The notes under the pieces: model-generated
Database searches by the model: none
What the model was told of the DNA's origin: nothing
The model's input: the letters and a program-made list of their open reading frames with translations, nothing else
From: Amaranthus tricolor
Taxonomy: Eukaryota > Streptophyta > Magnoliopsida > Caryophyllales > Amaranthaceae
Assembly: GCF_026212465.1 (NCBI RefSeq)
Contig: NC_080050.1
Coordinates: 171,501-235,500, forward strand
Reading direction: 5' to 3'
Length of the DNA stretch: 64,000 bases
Part shown: positions 34,274 through 44,699 of the stretch, in pieces
Layout of the letters: each line of letters begins with the position of its first letter
How positions within the stretch are numbered: position 1 is the first letter of the stretch
Position numbers and translations under genes: made by a program

Positions 34274-34970
34274 CTGTAACTCAAGAAATGAACTAAGATG
34301 ATTAATCATATGTACGCAAAGAAGTAACACTTCCTAATCCTAAAAATCTAAATCAGAAGCAAAATATTGTAAAGCTGTATACTTATATACCCAAATCACA
34401 ATTTTAAAGGAGCAGGAAGACCTTGGAAAACAAAATCCTTAAGATGATTAATCATACAAAGGCGCACAATTTTAAGGCAGATGCTGCCGAAATTTTTACT
34501 CACCTTTTTAAAGTTAATATTTAACGTTTATCTAAATTTTATTCTTTTTTTCTTTTATGTAACACCCGAATTTCCTCCCGTCCTTTACGTTTTGATTTCG
34601 TTAAGGGGTCGAAAATTCTGGGATGTTACAATAACCCTTAGGACTTCTTTAGCAGACAACTTAAATTGTAGGTGATAATAAAAGAAAACCACGTGTATTT
34701 ATTAAGATAGTCTCGCAACTCATTCCAATCTCGTTCACTTTATAAATATTCAATCTCATTCGAATATCAACAGTAAATTGTAACAAACTCAATTCGAATG
34801 TCCATATAGTGATAAAACTCTAAAAAGTGGCTTTGAGAGCTAATGGAAATTTATGAATAAAAAAATATGTTTGGTAATGGAGTTCGTTACAATTGACAAT
34901 TTGTTCAAAAAATTACATATAAACACATTACCATTACCATATACCAAAATACCAAACAATAAATCATCTA
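34258..34970. repeat. SPARK intron/upstream segment, also at 38098-38690 (direct) and 35950-36370 (inverted)
   Basis: From the exon start (CCAAGGGGCATCCTGTAAC) rightwards, this sequence matches 38101-38690 closely. An inverted truncated version is in the left arm of the 2.6 kb palindrome. In this copy 34440-34630 is replaced by other sequence, including a 73-bp piece with inverted ends TGTAACACCCGAATTT / ATTCTGGGATGTTACA (34558-34630), probably a gypsy LTR scrap. Confidence 0.6.
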
Positions 34971-34999
34971 TTATGATTATTGTTATTTGCCCCTGAACT

Positions 35000-35014
35000 T
35001 AAAAGAACAACAAC

Positions 35015-35051
<37 letters not shown>

Positions 35052-35294
35052 TTTAAAAAAATAAAAATTAGTCGGCCGCGACTCGACCGCGGCTCAGTCG
35101 CACAAAAGCCGCAACTGAACCGCAGCCGATTCGCGGGTTTTGTGCGACTGAGTCGCGGCCGAGTCAAGCGCAACTAAATTTTTTATTTTAATTATTATTA
35201 TTATTATTGTTAATTTTATTATTATTATTATTAACAATAATAATTATTATTTATAATAATAATAATATTTTTAAAAAATTAAAAAAAAAATAAA

Positions 35295-35326
<32 letters not shown>

Positions 35327-35366
35327 TGATAATAAAAATAAAAATAATATTAAAAAAAATAATAAC

Positions 35367-35412
<46 letters not shown>

Positions 35413-35544
35413 TTTTTTAAAAAATTTAAACAAAAATAAAATTAAAGGGGTGATTCGTGGGTTTTGTGCGACTCGGCCGCAGCTCAGTCGCATAAAACTC
35501 GCGACTCACCCCTTTAAATTTTTTTTAAATATTAATTTATTATC

Positions 35545-35598
<54 letters not shown>

Positions 35599-35610
35599 GT
35601 CCAGGGGCAA
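35000..35610. repeat. A/T trinucleotide arrays with GC-rich hairpin modules C and D
   Basis: (AAT)n at 35016-35052 and again to 35412, and (ATT)n at 35548-35598. Between them are GC-rich inverted repeats at 35072-35180 (TAGTCGGCCGCGACTCG paired with GAGTCGCGGCCGAGT) and 35449-35516 (GGGGTGATTCGTGGG with CGCGACTCACCCC). Both contain TTTTGTGCGAC. No gene. Confidence 0.7.
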
Positions 35611-35946
35611 ATTCGTTATTTTTTAAAATCCATGGGCAAATTCAAAATTTCAAAGGTGGAGGTGGCGATAAAATGAAAAGGGCCGAGTCTTGTTTGATTC
35701 TTGCTTTGTATAATCATAGGCTGAGTTTCATTGCAATTCATGCTTCTGTATAAATATAGTGTATTCTTGCTTTGTAAATCTAATTCCAATTCATTTCTCC
35801 TGCATTTCATTTCACTCAAGTAATGGATTGGATGATGTTCTTTCGAGTGCCCCCACCTCCACGGGATGGGTTACTGTCCATTTAGGTTATCCACAAATGT
35901 GGATTTTCAGGACCCGTTTGCGCAACAAGGTAAATTTTCAAGACCC
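35611..35946 (+). repeat. Foldback-family fragment before the palindrome
   Basis: Contains the CCAGGGGCAAATTCG phrase, AATCATAGGCTGAGT, and a third version of the short ORF starting at about 35823 (MDWMMFFRVPPPP) that stops early. Joins directly to the palindrome arm at 35947. Confidence 0.5.
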
Positions 35947-37261
35947 GTTTTATCACTATATGGACATTCGAATTGAGTTTGTTACAATTTACTGTTGATA
36001 TTCGAATCAGATTGAATATTTATAAAGTGAACGAGATTGGAATGAGTTGCGAGACTATCTTAATAAATACACATGGTTTCCTTTATCATCAACTTCAATT
36101 TAAGTTGTCTGCTAAAGTCCTAAGGGTTATGTGACGTGTCTCAGTTGATTATACTAAAGTAATCCCTAAGCAAGGCTTTTTGCAGAAACTCTAAGGATTT
36201 TGTTTTCCAAGGTCTTCATGCTCCTTTAAAATTGTGATTTGGGTGTATAAGTATACTACTTCACAATATTTTGCTTCTGATTTAGATTTTTAGGATTAGG
36301 AAGTGTTACTTCTTTGCGTATGATTAATCATCTTAGGTCATTTCTTGAGTTACAAGATGCCCCTTGGATTTAGTTTAATAATTAAAATTTCAAATAAATT
36401 AACAATAATACAAAATATTAATTAGGTAAATATATAATATATAATATATATAATTTATAAAAAAATAATTTACTACAACATATATTAAATAATAATAAAA
36501 TAAAAAAATAATTTAAATAAATAAAAGAAATAAAATTTAAATTAAAGGAAAAAAAAAGAAAATTATGCAAGGGCATGAACATTGATTGATTGAAATTCAT
36601 TTCGGTCTTGAATGGACTACAAAAGACTATAAAAAGATTAAAAGAATACAAACATTTAAAGACTACGAAAAGATTAAAAGACTACAGAAAGATTAAAAAG
36701 CTACATAAATTTATTTCATTACATTGAATGGACATTTTTTCTTGGCTAAAACTGCAACAGGTTCCAGCTTTCCATTTGATCTTGAAATGGTTAAACTAGG
36801 AAAAGATTTTTTTAATGGAAAAGTTATCTTGTTGCGCATAAAGGTCTCGAAATTCCATGGTTGTTTATAACCTAATTCAGCAAGAATCCATTTCGTGGGG
36901 GTGGGCCCCTGGGGGCATTGGACAGACCATCAGCCTATCCATTTACTTGAGTGAAATAAAATGCAGGAGAAATGAATTGGAATTAGATTTACAAAGCAAG
37001 AATACACTATATGTATACAGAATCATGAATTGGAATGAGACTCAGCCTATGATCATACAAAGCAAGAATCACACAAGACTCGGCAAGTCGGCCCTTTTCA
37101 TTTTATCGCCACTCCACCTTTGAAATTTCGAATTTTTATTATTTTTGTTATTATTATCATTGTTGTTATTATTATTATTATTATTTTTTTTTTTTTTTTT
37201 TTTTTTTTAAAATTTTTTTAAAATATTATTTTTATTATAATAATAATAATAATTATTATTG

Positions 37262-37314
<53 letters not shown>

Positions 37315-38530
37315 AATAATAAAAATTCGAAATTTCAAAGGTGAGAGTGGCGATAAAATGAAAAGGGCCGAGTCTTGTGTAATTCTTGCTTTGTATAATC
37401 ATAGGCCGAGTCTCATTCCAATTCAGGCTTCTGTATAAATATAGTGTATTCTTGCTTTGTAAATCTAATTCCAATTCATTTTTCCTGCATTTCATTTCAC
37501 TCAAGTAAATGGATAGGCTGATGGTCTGTCCAGTGCCCCCCAGGGGCCCCACCCCCACGGAATGGATTCTTGCTGAATTAGGTTATAAACAACCATGGAA
37601 TTTCAAGACCTTTATGCGCAACAAGGTAACTTTTCCATTAAAAAAATCTTTTCCTAGTTTAACCATTTCAAGATCAAATGGAAAGCTGAACCTATTGCAG
37701 TTTTAGCCAAGAAAAATGTCCATTCAATGTAATGAAATAAATTTATGTAGCCTTTTAATCTTTTTGTAGTTTTTAAATTTTTGTAGTCTTTTAATCTTTT
37801 TGTAGTCTTTAAATTTTTGTATTCTTTTAATCTTTTTATAGTCTTTTTGTAGTCCATTCAAGACCGATTATATGAATTTCAATCAATCAATGTTCATGCC
37901 CTTGCATAACTTTCTTTTTTTTCTTTAATTTAAATTTTATTTCTTTTATTTATTTAAATTATTTTTTTATTTTATTATTATTTAATATATGTTGTAGTAA
38001 ATTATTTTTTTATAAATTATATATATTATATATTATATATTTACCTAATTAATATTTTGTATTATTGTTAATTTATTTGAAATTTTAATTATTAAACTAA
38101 ATCCAAGGGGCATCCTGTAACTCAAGAAATGAACTAAGATGATTAATCATATGTACGCAAAGAAGTAACACTTCCTAATCCAAAAAATCTAAATCAGAAG
38201 CAAAATATTGTAAAGCAGTATACTTATACACCCAAATCACAATTTTAAAGGAGCATGAAGACCTTGGAAAACAAAATCCTTAGAGTTTCTGCACAAAGCC
38301 TTGCTTAGGGATTACTTTAGTATAATCAACTGAGACACATCACATAACCCTTAGAACTTCTTTAGCAGAGAACTTAAATTGAAGTTGATGATAAAGGAAA
38401 CCATGTGTATTTATTAAGATAGTCTCGCAACTCATTCCAATCTCGTTCACTTTATAAATATTCAATCTGTTTCGAATATCAACAGTAAATTGTAACAAAC
38501 TCAATTCGAATGTCCATATAGTGATAAAAC
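35947..38530. mobile_element. 2.6 kb palindrome carrying SPARK-intron sequence and the short ORF
   Basis: The arms mirror each other from GTTTTATCACTATATGG (35947) and CCATATAGTGATAAAAC (to 38530) to an ATT/AAT-rich centre near 37140-37320. Order from outside in: SPARK upstream segment, AT-rich TTAATTAGGTAAATAT block, minisatellite, short-ORF block, AATCATAGGC block. Each arm is about 1.2 kb. The arms differ by small indels and scattered substitutions. No transposase. Confidence 0.75.
37509..37706 (+). CDS. Short foldback ORF, third subfamily, frameshifted end
   Basis: Opens MDRLMVCPVPPRGPTPTEW, then ILAELGYKQPWNF, FPLKKSFPSLTISRSN. A one-base loss relative to the mirrored arm near 37688 removes the EPVAA end. 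Shares the WI(I/L)A(Q/E)LGY and FPLKKSFP blocks with the 30.9 kb and 13.4 kb versions. No known domain. Confidence 0.3.
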   Translation: MDRLMVCPVPPRGPTPTEWILAELGYKQPWNFKTFMRNKVTFPLKKSFPSLTISRSNGKLNLLQF

Positions 38531-38690
38531 TCTAAAAAGTGGCTTTGAGAGCTAATGGAAATTTATGAATAAAAACATATGTTTGGTAATGGAGTTCGTT
38601 ACAATTGACAATTTGTTCAAAAAATTACATATAAACACATTACCATTACCATATACCAAAATACCAAACAATAAATCATCTATTAGGTTT

Positions 38691-40184
38691 AGATAAAGAT
38701 CTAAAACCAGATAAGTGTATTGAAGTTCCCTGTACAGATTAACATGATAAGCATTGTAATCCATTTTCCTCCACACAAATTGATTATTGAAGAAACGAGA
38801 TTTTCTCAATTTCCCTTAAAAACTGATTTGTGAGACGGCAAAAGATTTAACAAACATGATAGCTTTTTATCAATTTTAATATGGAAATAAAATTCATCTG
38901 CATTATGACATTTCTTGATAAATATGAAACCCAAACAGACATGCTTATCCATCAACAAAAAGATGCAATCACATAACATTATAAGCTGTAAATTTATTCA
39001 CCTAACTCTGAAGGAATTTATATGTACCAAAACTATAAAGGCTTATGTCAGACCATACATTATGAGCACTAAATAGAGCAAAATGTATGTTTCAGTAATC
39101 TACAAAACCTAACAACTTTGTAACTCTCAAAATCAGTGAAGAAATTCGGTCTGCTATGAGCTCTGGCGTAATCACTGCACAGACAGTCTCTAACCCAAAA
39201 AAAAAAAAACTAAATCGGTGCACAAAGATTCACGAAATATACCGAAACAACCTATTTTGCCTCAACCTAATCACAAACAATTAATTAAATGAACTTAACA
39301 TCTTCTTACTATGGTTATTACACAATTGAAAATATTAGATAAGCACAAGATCACCAACTGCAAGAAACACACGGATAAACGGTTCTACATTACTCAATAC
39401 CAAAAATGCAAGAGGAAAAATGGAGAAAAGCAAGACCATTAAATGAGACGAAAAAATAAAGCACTAAATGAGGAGGAGATTATCAAATGTAAAACAAAAC
39501 CAAGACCAATTCAACATCAACATACTGATTAATGCAACAAATACAAGACCACTAACTGCAATAGATAAAGCAACAAATGCAGAAAGAAACAGACGAAAAA
39601 ATGTAAGACCATTAAATGCAATAAATGCCAGACATGGACGAAAAAAGAAGTGTGAAAATGCAATATCATACACGAAGATATTCTCAACTGTACAACAAAA
39701 CATGAACAATTCAAGGGTATCAAATTAATTAATACATCAGAGAACTCTATAAAGGTATCAAATTAATCAATACAGTTTGACTAATTTTAGGTGAAATTTA
39801 ATGGAAAGTGACATAGGATTGGAGAATAAGACAAAAAATAAGTGGATGATAGAAATGAGCGGTTAAGATGGAGAGAGATAATAAGTTTGTAGATGAGATT
39901 TAAAGAAAGAAAGTGGGCCATTGCCAAAAAGAGAAAGCATGCAAAATGGGTGGGACAAACAAAAATGAAAAGAGGTGCAAATTGAGAAGGACATAGAGGA
40001 TATATCAAGAACACTCTTTAAAAAATGAAGTAAACCATATAATCCACTACTTTCTAAGATGGGAATATCTCATAAAATTATACTACATATTAGGTGTATA
40101 GAAAAACTGTGAAGCATCAACAACCCAATTAAAAAATTGCTGTTGAATCAATCAAATAAAATCTAATTTCCGGAAATACCTTAC
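38691..40184. other. Intergenic, nothing firm
   Basis: AT-rich. At 39470-39710 a degenerate repeat of AATGCAA(C/T)AAAT-like words produces overlapping ORFs on both strands, judged spurious. This may be the original sequence upstream of the SPARK gene before the repeats arrived. Confidence 0.35.
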
Positions 40185-40686
40185 TCAATTGGAGCCGCAA
40201 CCACCTTTCTTCACAGCAGACAATTCTTTGCCAATATCTATCTTCTCACCGGCTGGAACAGCTAGACCATCAGCATCCTCACTGGCTTCCATAGCTTATT
40301 GACAACAAAATGTTCTAATCTAACACATATCAACCAATTTAACAACCTGACAAAGGGGATAGAATCAATAAATTACTACATCTCAAAAGCAACAAGATTA
40401 CAAAAGCAATTAAAACTCACAACCAATCATCTACATTCAAAAGGAAATTAAAAATAGCAACGAAATCAAAAAATGCCATCATACAATCTTTAATTACGGA
40501 ATCTTTGCCCAACGTCATTATAGAATTTGAAAGGCATAGTATATCACTAAAAACTCCAAAATCCCCAAACAAAGAAACTTAGAAACCCATTGCGAATGAA
40601 ATTTAAAATGGCAACCAAATTAAATAGCAACAAAATCAAAAAAATACCATCATACAATCTTCAATTACAAAATATTTGCCCAACCT
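40185..40686 (-). pseudogene. RABA/Rab11-like last exon and intron, copy 4
   Basis: The open last exon is 40292-40185 (35 codons); the end reads KKGGCGSN, so the double-cysteine prenylation motif is broken by one change. The intron matches the other copies up to TTTGCCCAACC, then diverges into unique sequence. There is no short-ORF block beside it: the other side diverges right after the stop (TGAGTAAGGTAT). This copy therefore marks the exact extent of the shared segment and may be nearer the donor locus. Confidence 0.5.
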
Positions 40687-40904
40687 AAATTCACTAAATA
40701 CCTATTTTTCACAACTCAAATGAAAATCAATATTTTCAGGTGTAGAAGAACAAAGCAGAAAAAAAAATCCAAACTAAATTCACTAAAAAGGGAACCCTAG
40801 CATGAACCTTCAACTGATTAATTTCGGATGGACAGAAATAACCCTAAATTTTCATTCAAATGTAAAAGAAAAACTTTAATGTGCATCATCAAAAACAAGG
40901 AACT

Positions 40905-41106
40905 TACCGTGATTTTTCCGGTGGCCTGGAATTGATGATTCGCCAGAGAGTGACGAGAGGAAAATCGGGAAAGGTGAAGTAGCAGCAGGAAGATGAAGGG
41001 AAGAAGCGTGATAGTTAGATGAAATCAGGAAATGTATGAACAGAGAGGAAGATGAAGGGAAAGCACTAAAGCAGGAAAGAATGGAAAATAGGGTGACGTG
41101 GAACAA
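40905..41106 (-). other. Candidate first exon of a transcript running into RABA copy 4
   Basis: A CT-rich, leader-like stretch on the minus strand ends at a good donor, AAAAATCACGGTAAGTT (near 40915). The next recognisable acceptor downstream is that of RABA copy 4 (40295). Joined, it would be a 5' leader plus a 35-codon tail. No GTPase core exons exist in between. Inference only. Confidence 0.25.
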
Positions 41107-43020
41107 TCACATTAAAAGCAAGGACACTTGTCGCTTGCTGAACGCAAACAGTTCATTAGATAAGAAAATGAACAGTTTGTTGTGAGGCCACGTGGGATGC
41201 TCCAAGTTATACTATCGAATTTCAAAATGTTTTCTCACTTTTATTAAGAATAATATAAATAAAAATATTAGAATGTCAATGTGTTGTAGAGGTTTTTTGT
41301 CGATTTTCCCTGCAGACTAAAATTCTTAAGTCAAGAGTATTTGTTTTAGGTCGTATATATTCAATTTGACCATATGTCTATATTAATTCAACGGGTTAAG
41401 AATTTGTTTTTTTTTTTGTTATATAGGATTAATTCTTGAAAGTTTCAAGTAAGAAATATAAATCTGGAGCACGATTTTTTCAAATAATTAAAAAATATCT
41501 CTTATGTGCTTGCTATACGCCCATTTTAATCTAAATTTGATGAAGTTTTAACAAGTGTTTTTACGTCGGTTTTAGTTAGTACTGTTATCGATTAACGACA
41601 TTTTAATCAAGATAATTAGTAAGAAACATTTGTAACTTTTGGCTAGAGTCCTTTGCACTTGTAGAAACCTATCAACCTTAGAGGTCTAATTATTATATTA
41701 GTATGTTAGGTACATACTACATACTGTACATAGTAACATTACTTGTAAAAAGTTGAAAGATAATTATATACTCTTTTTAGCCATGACATATCTTAAAGTT
41801 CAGTCTATTTGAAAATCCTTTTAACTTGTCTTTTTAGGTTCAACATTAACACGAGACCTTCTCCAATCCTACATTTAGTCAACTGGTGTGGGATCATCTT
41901 CTACTCCAACATCAAGTGAGCTTGGTACGACGAATGGTCTGAATATGGCTAAGCATTGGTGCATGGTCTTGTGTTGATCTTTTTGCACTATTGTTCCTAT
42001 GCTGTCAGGATAATATCCACTAAGTACACTATTGTAAACTTTTTGAGCAGCAACTTGTGTCCAGAGAGGTTTTACGATTTCTTTGGGCTTGTACGATTAA
42101 ATGTATTAATTAAACAAAACATATCACTGTAATAAGATTTCTTAGGGGTGTTGCCTATACTATTGAGACACATTCAACCCTTGCATCCTTTACACCTTTA
42201 CGACACATTAGCGTTTAAAAATTTTCATTCGTATTATTGTTAACACGAGTGTATAAAATAGCATAATGAAATTCAATAGTGTAACTCGAGGAATCGCGTA
42301 TTATTACTAATAAAAGGGGCTAAGAAATCAACACTATTCGCATTTTGCAATGTGAATAGTGTTTTTGCGACATCAACGTCATTTTCTCTCTGCCACGTCC
42401 TTGCACATAGGCGCGTCATTTTCTCTTCCTCTGCCACGTCGTTCCACATAGGCGCGACCTTTGCTTTGCTTCCTCATTTGCTCGTGTCATCGGCATTTAA
42501 TGCCTTGCAACAGCCCCAATCCAAACAACTGCTACAAACTCCACCCCAGTAATGCTTATAAATTATAATGTTCCTTTTCTTCCATTTAACTCAACAACAT
42601 TTTCTCCTATCCCTTTCCCGTGAATGTTGGGCGGCTCGTCACTCATTCTGCAGGTAAGCAATTCGTCGGTTTTGATACGATTTAGGGTTGTCGAATTCTT
42701 CTTCATCCAAATGTTAGGGTTCAAGCATCATGCGATTTTCACGCGAAGGCAGGTTTTGATTCCAATTATGCTTGCTTTTACTGGTTTTATTTCAAAATTA
42801 GTTTAAATTAATTTCAATTTGTTCGTCTTAATTGATGTAATTTGATTTTATGGCAAAATTTTAGAGAAAGTTAGGGTTCTGGTATAATTTCATACCAATT
42901 TCTTGATGTGTTTCTAAGAATTGTCGTGTTACTAAGTTCATCTTTATTTTTCCTCTCTTCGTGGTGTTAGGCTGAATTTTTTTTTTTTTTTTTTGAAAAT
43001 TGATTTTAATTTTGTTTCAT
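41107..43020 (+). promoter_or_regulatory. Intergenic with a possible promoter and leader exon near 42550-42652
   Basis: At about 42550 a TATA-like CTTATAAATTATAATG is followed by a CT-rich leader and a donor CTGCAGGTAAGC (42648-42659), as in plant 5' untranslated first exons with an intron. It points towards the lectin fragment at 43316. Upstream, GCCACGTC...CATAGGCGCG occurs twice (42390-42455). The rest is unassigned. Confidence 0.3.
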
Positions 43021-43315
43021 GAGCAACTCATACTCCAGCAAGTTGGAAGACTATCAAGAGCAAATTAGAGCTAGAGCCTAGAACCAAAGTAAGGAGACAA
43101 GTGTGTTTAAAACAAAAAAGGCCCTTTGGACTCTTAAATCTTAATGAATTTAAGAGTAACAAGACTAAATGTTTTGAGCTTTCAGAAATTGCTGTTCATG
43201 TTGATGAATTTAGGAAGGAGTTTTATTTTGTTGCCTGATTTTAACAGAAGGATCAATTTAGGAGTCACTTCATCCAGCAGAAACTTGAAACAACTTCTCA
43301 GGGTGTGCTGAATCT

Positions 43316-43855
43316 GTGAAGTGGGCATCAGGTACATTTAAGTTGATATTTTGCATTTGCTGCTACTTCCATTTTAGCAATAATATTATCTCATCTGACG
43401 CCATGGAATTGCCGCCGTATGCGAATGTATCATCGTCATGGAACATCACGTGGCCGGATGGTATCTTGCTCTCTCAAGGCCATGGTACTTATCCTTCATT
43501 TACTCTAGGGTTGAAGTACTTTGGCATATACTACGAACTCAGATTTGCTATTTACTTAACGACCGAAAATGACATTGATGATCCCCTTACCATCTGGTAT
43601 TCTAAACTAGAATATTATGTTGAGGTTACTCATGAACTTACATTAGATGGATTAGTATTGAAGGACCCAAAAAGTGGAACTATTTTGTGGTCTACCAACA
43701 CCTCAGGTCTTTCCGTTGAGTCCATGAATTTGAAAGACGATGGGAACTTGGTGCTTTTAAACACAAATGGGGATCCTGTTTGGGAGTCACGTCGCCACCC
43801 CAGTCCTACAAATGTATTGTTTTCTGATAAGCTAAGAGAGGACAAAGATTAACAT
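43316..43855 (+). pseudogene. B-lectin (G-type lectin) domain fragment, SD2-5-like
   Basis: Contains SSSWNITWPDG, a degenerate core, then GLVLKDPKSGTILWSTNTSG and LKDDGNLVLLNTNGDPVWES, the mannose-binding-lectin repeat signature of G-type lectin receptor kinases (closest in style to SD2-5). A hydrophobic stretch (LIFCICCYFHF) precedes it but no good ATG start does, unless ATG at 43402 is used. The frame ends with REDKD and a stop at 43850-43852, where the family would continue to PAN and kinase domains. None of those is found. A copia element begins 45 bases later. Partial gene or relic. Confidence 0.6.
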
Positions 43856-43899
43856 CCAACAGATCACCTTTCAATTCAAAAGAACTTTATTATTATGTT

Positions 43900-44413
43900 T
43901 GTTGTGCGGCAGCGGAAGCAAAATCATTGAACAACAATGAAACAACAAGAAATTCAATGCAAACAACAAGAAAATGACACAAGAAATTTACGTGGTTCAC
44001 TATCAACGTGATAGCTACGTCCACCGGCACCGAGAACAAACAATTTCACTATGATCGCAAAGAATACAAGATGAATTACAATCATGCTCACAAATTACGA
44101 TGGCTCTCTTGTGATCTCTCTTTCAATTTGTGAATCATACCACCCTAGGCTAACAAGGAGGTGTATTTATAATAAAACGACTTGAAAGACGGTTTTAGGG
44201 ACTAAGTAACCACAAATAACCGACCACAAATAAAGGTAATCGTCCCAAAAGACGGTTTCTGTGAAAAAAAAACTTCAATTGCGCGACCCGCGTAAAATTA
44301 CGCGAGCTGCGAAGCTGGACCAGAAGCAACTCCGCGCCCCGCGGACTCCCTTCTGACCCAAAATTCATCTTCTTCCAATGGTGTTTGCCATGTTTGAGTC
44401 ACCATTATTAACA
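43900..44413 (-). repeat. 3' LTR of the Tork-like element
   Basis: 514 bp, TGTTGTGCGGCAGCGG to CCATTATTAACA. The polypurine tract AAGGTGGAGAT (minus strand) is at 44414-44424. Contains the near-palindrome CGCGTAAAATTACGCG at about 44289. It is 37 bp shorter than the other LTR, apparently by loss between short GCGCCCC(G/A)CGG repeats. Confidence 0.95.
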
Positions 44414-44699
44414 ATCTCCACCTTGACGAAAACTCGTATTCAGCAAACAAACTCATCAACACATAGTGAACATATCTCAAGCCAAAACCCCGATGTAAAG
44501 CTCATGCATAAACCGTACATTCCGATAAGTCCTCAACCAAGACTTATCCCGACAAGTCTTCAACCAAGACCTATCACATACTTGTCACCAAGTATAACAA
44601 CTCATAACACTCCACCTGCATTACAAGCCTCGGGCAAGCTTCACCTTAAGGCCAACATGCCTACAACAGGAGCTCCCCAACACCGCCCCTAAGGGCCTA

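Noticed and set aside
34558..34630. 73-bp inverted-end piece considered as a complete MITE
   Set aside because: No target duplication, and TGTAACACCC/GTTACA ends are common to gypsy LTRs; more likely a scrap left by deletion.
39464..39728. Facing ORFs of 81 and 86 codons
   Set aside because: Degenerate short-word repeats open several frames at once; no homology recognised.
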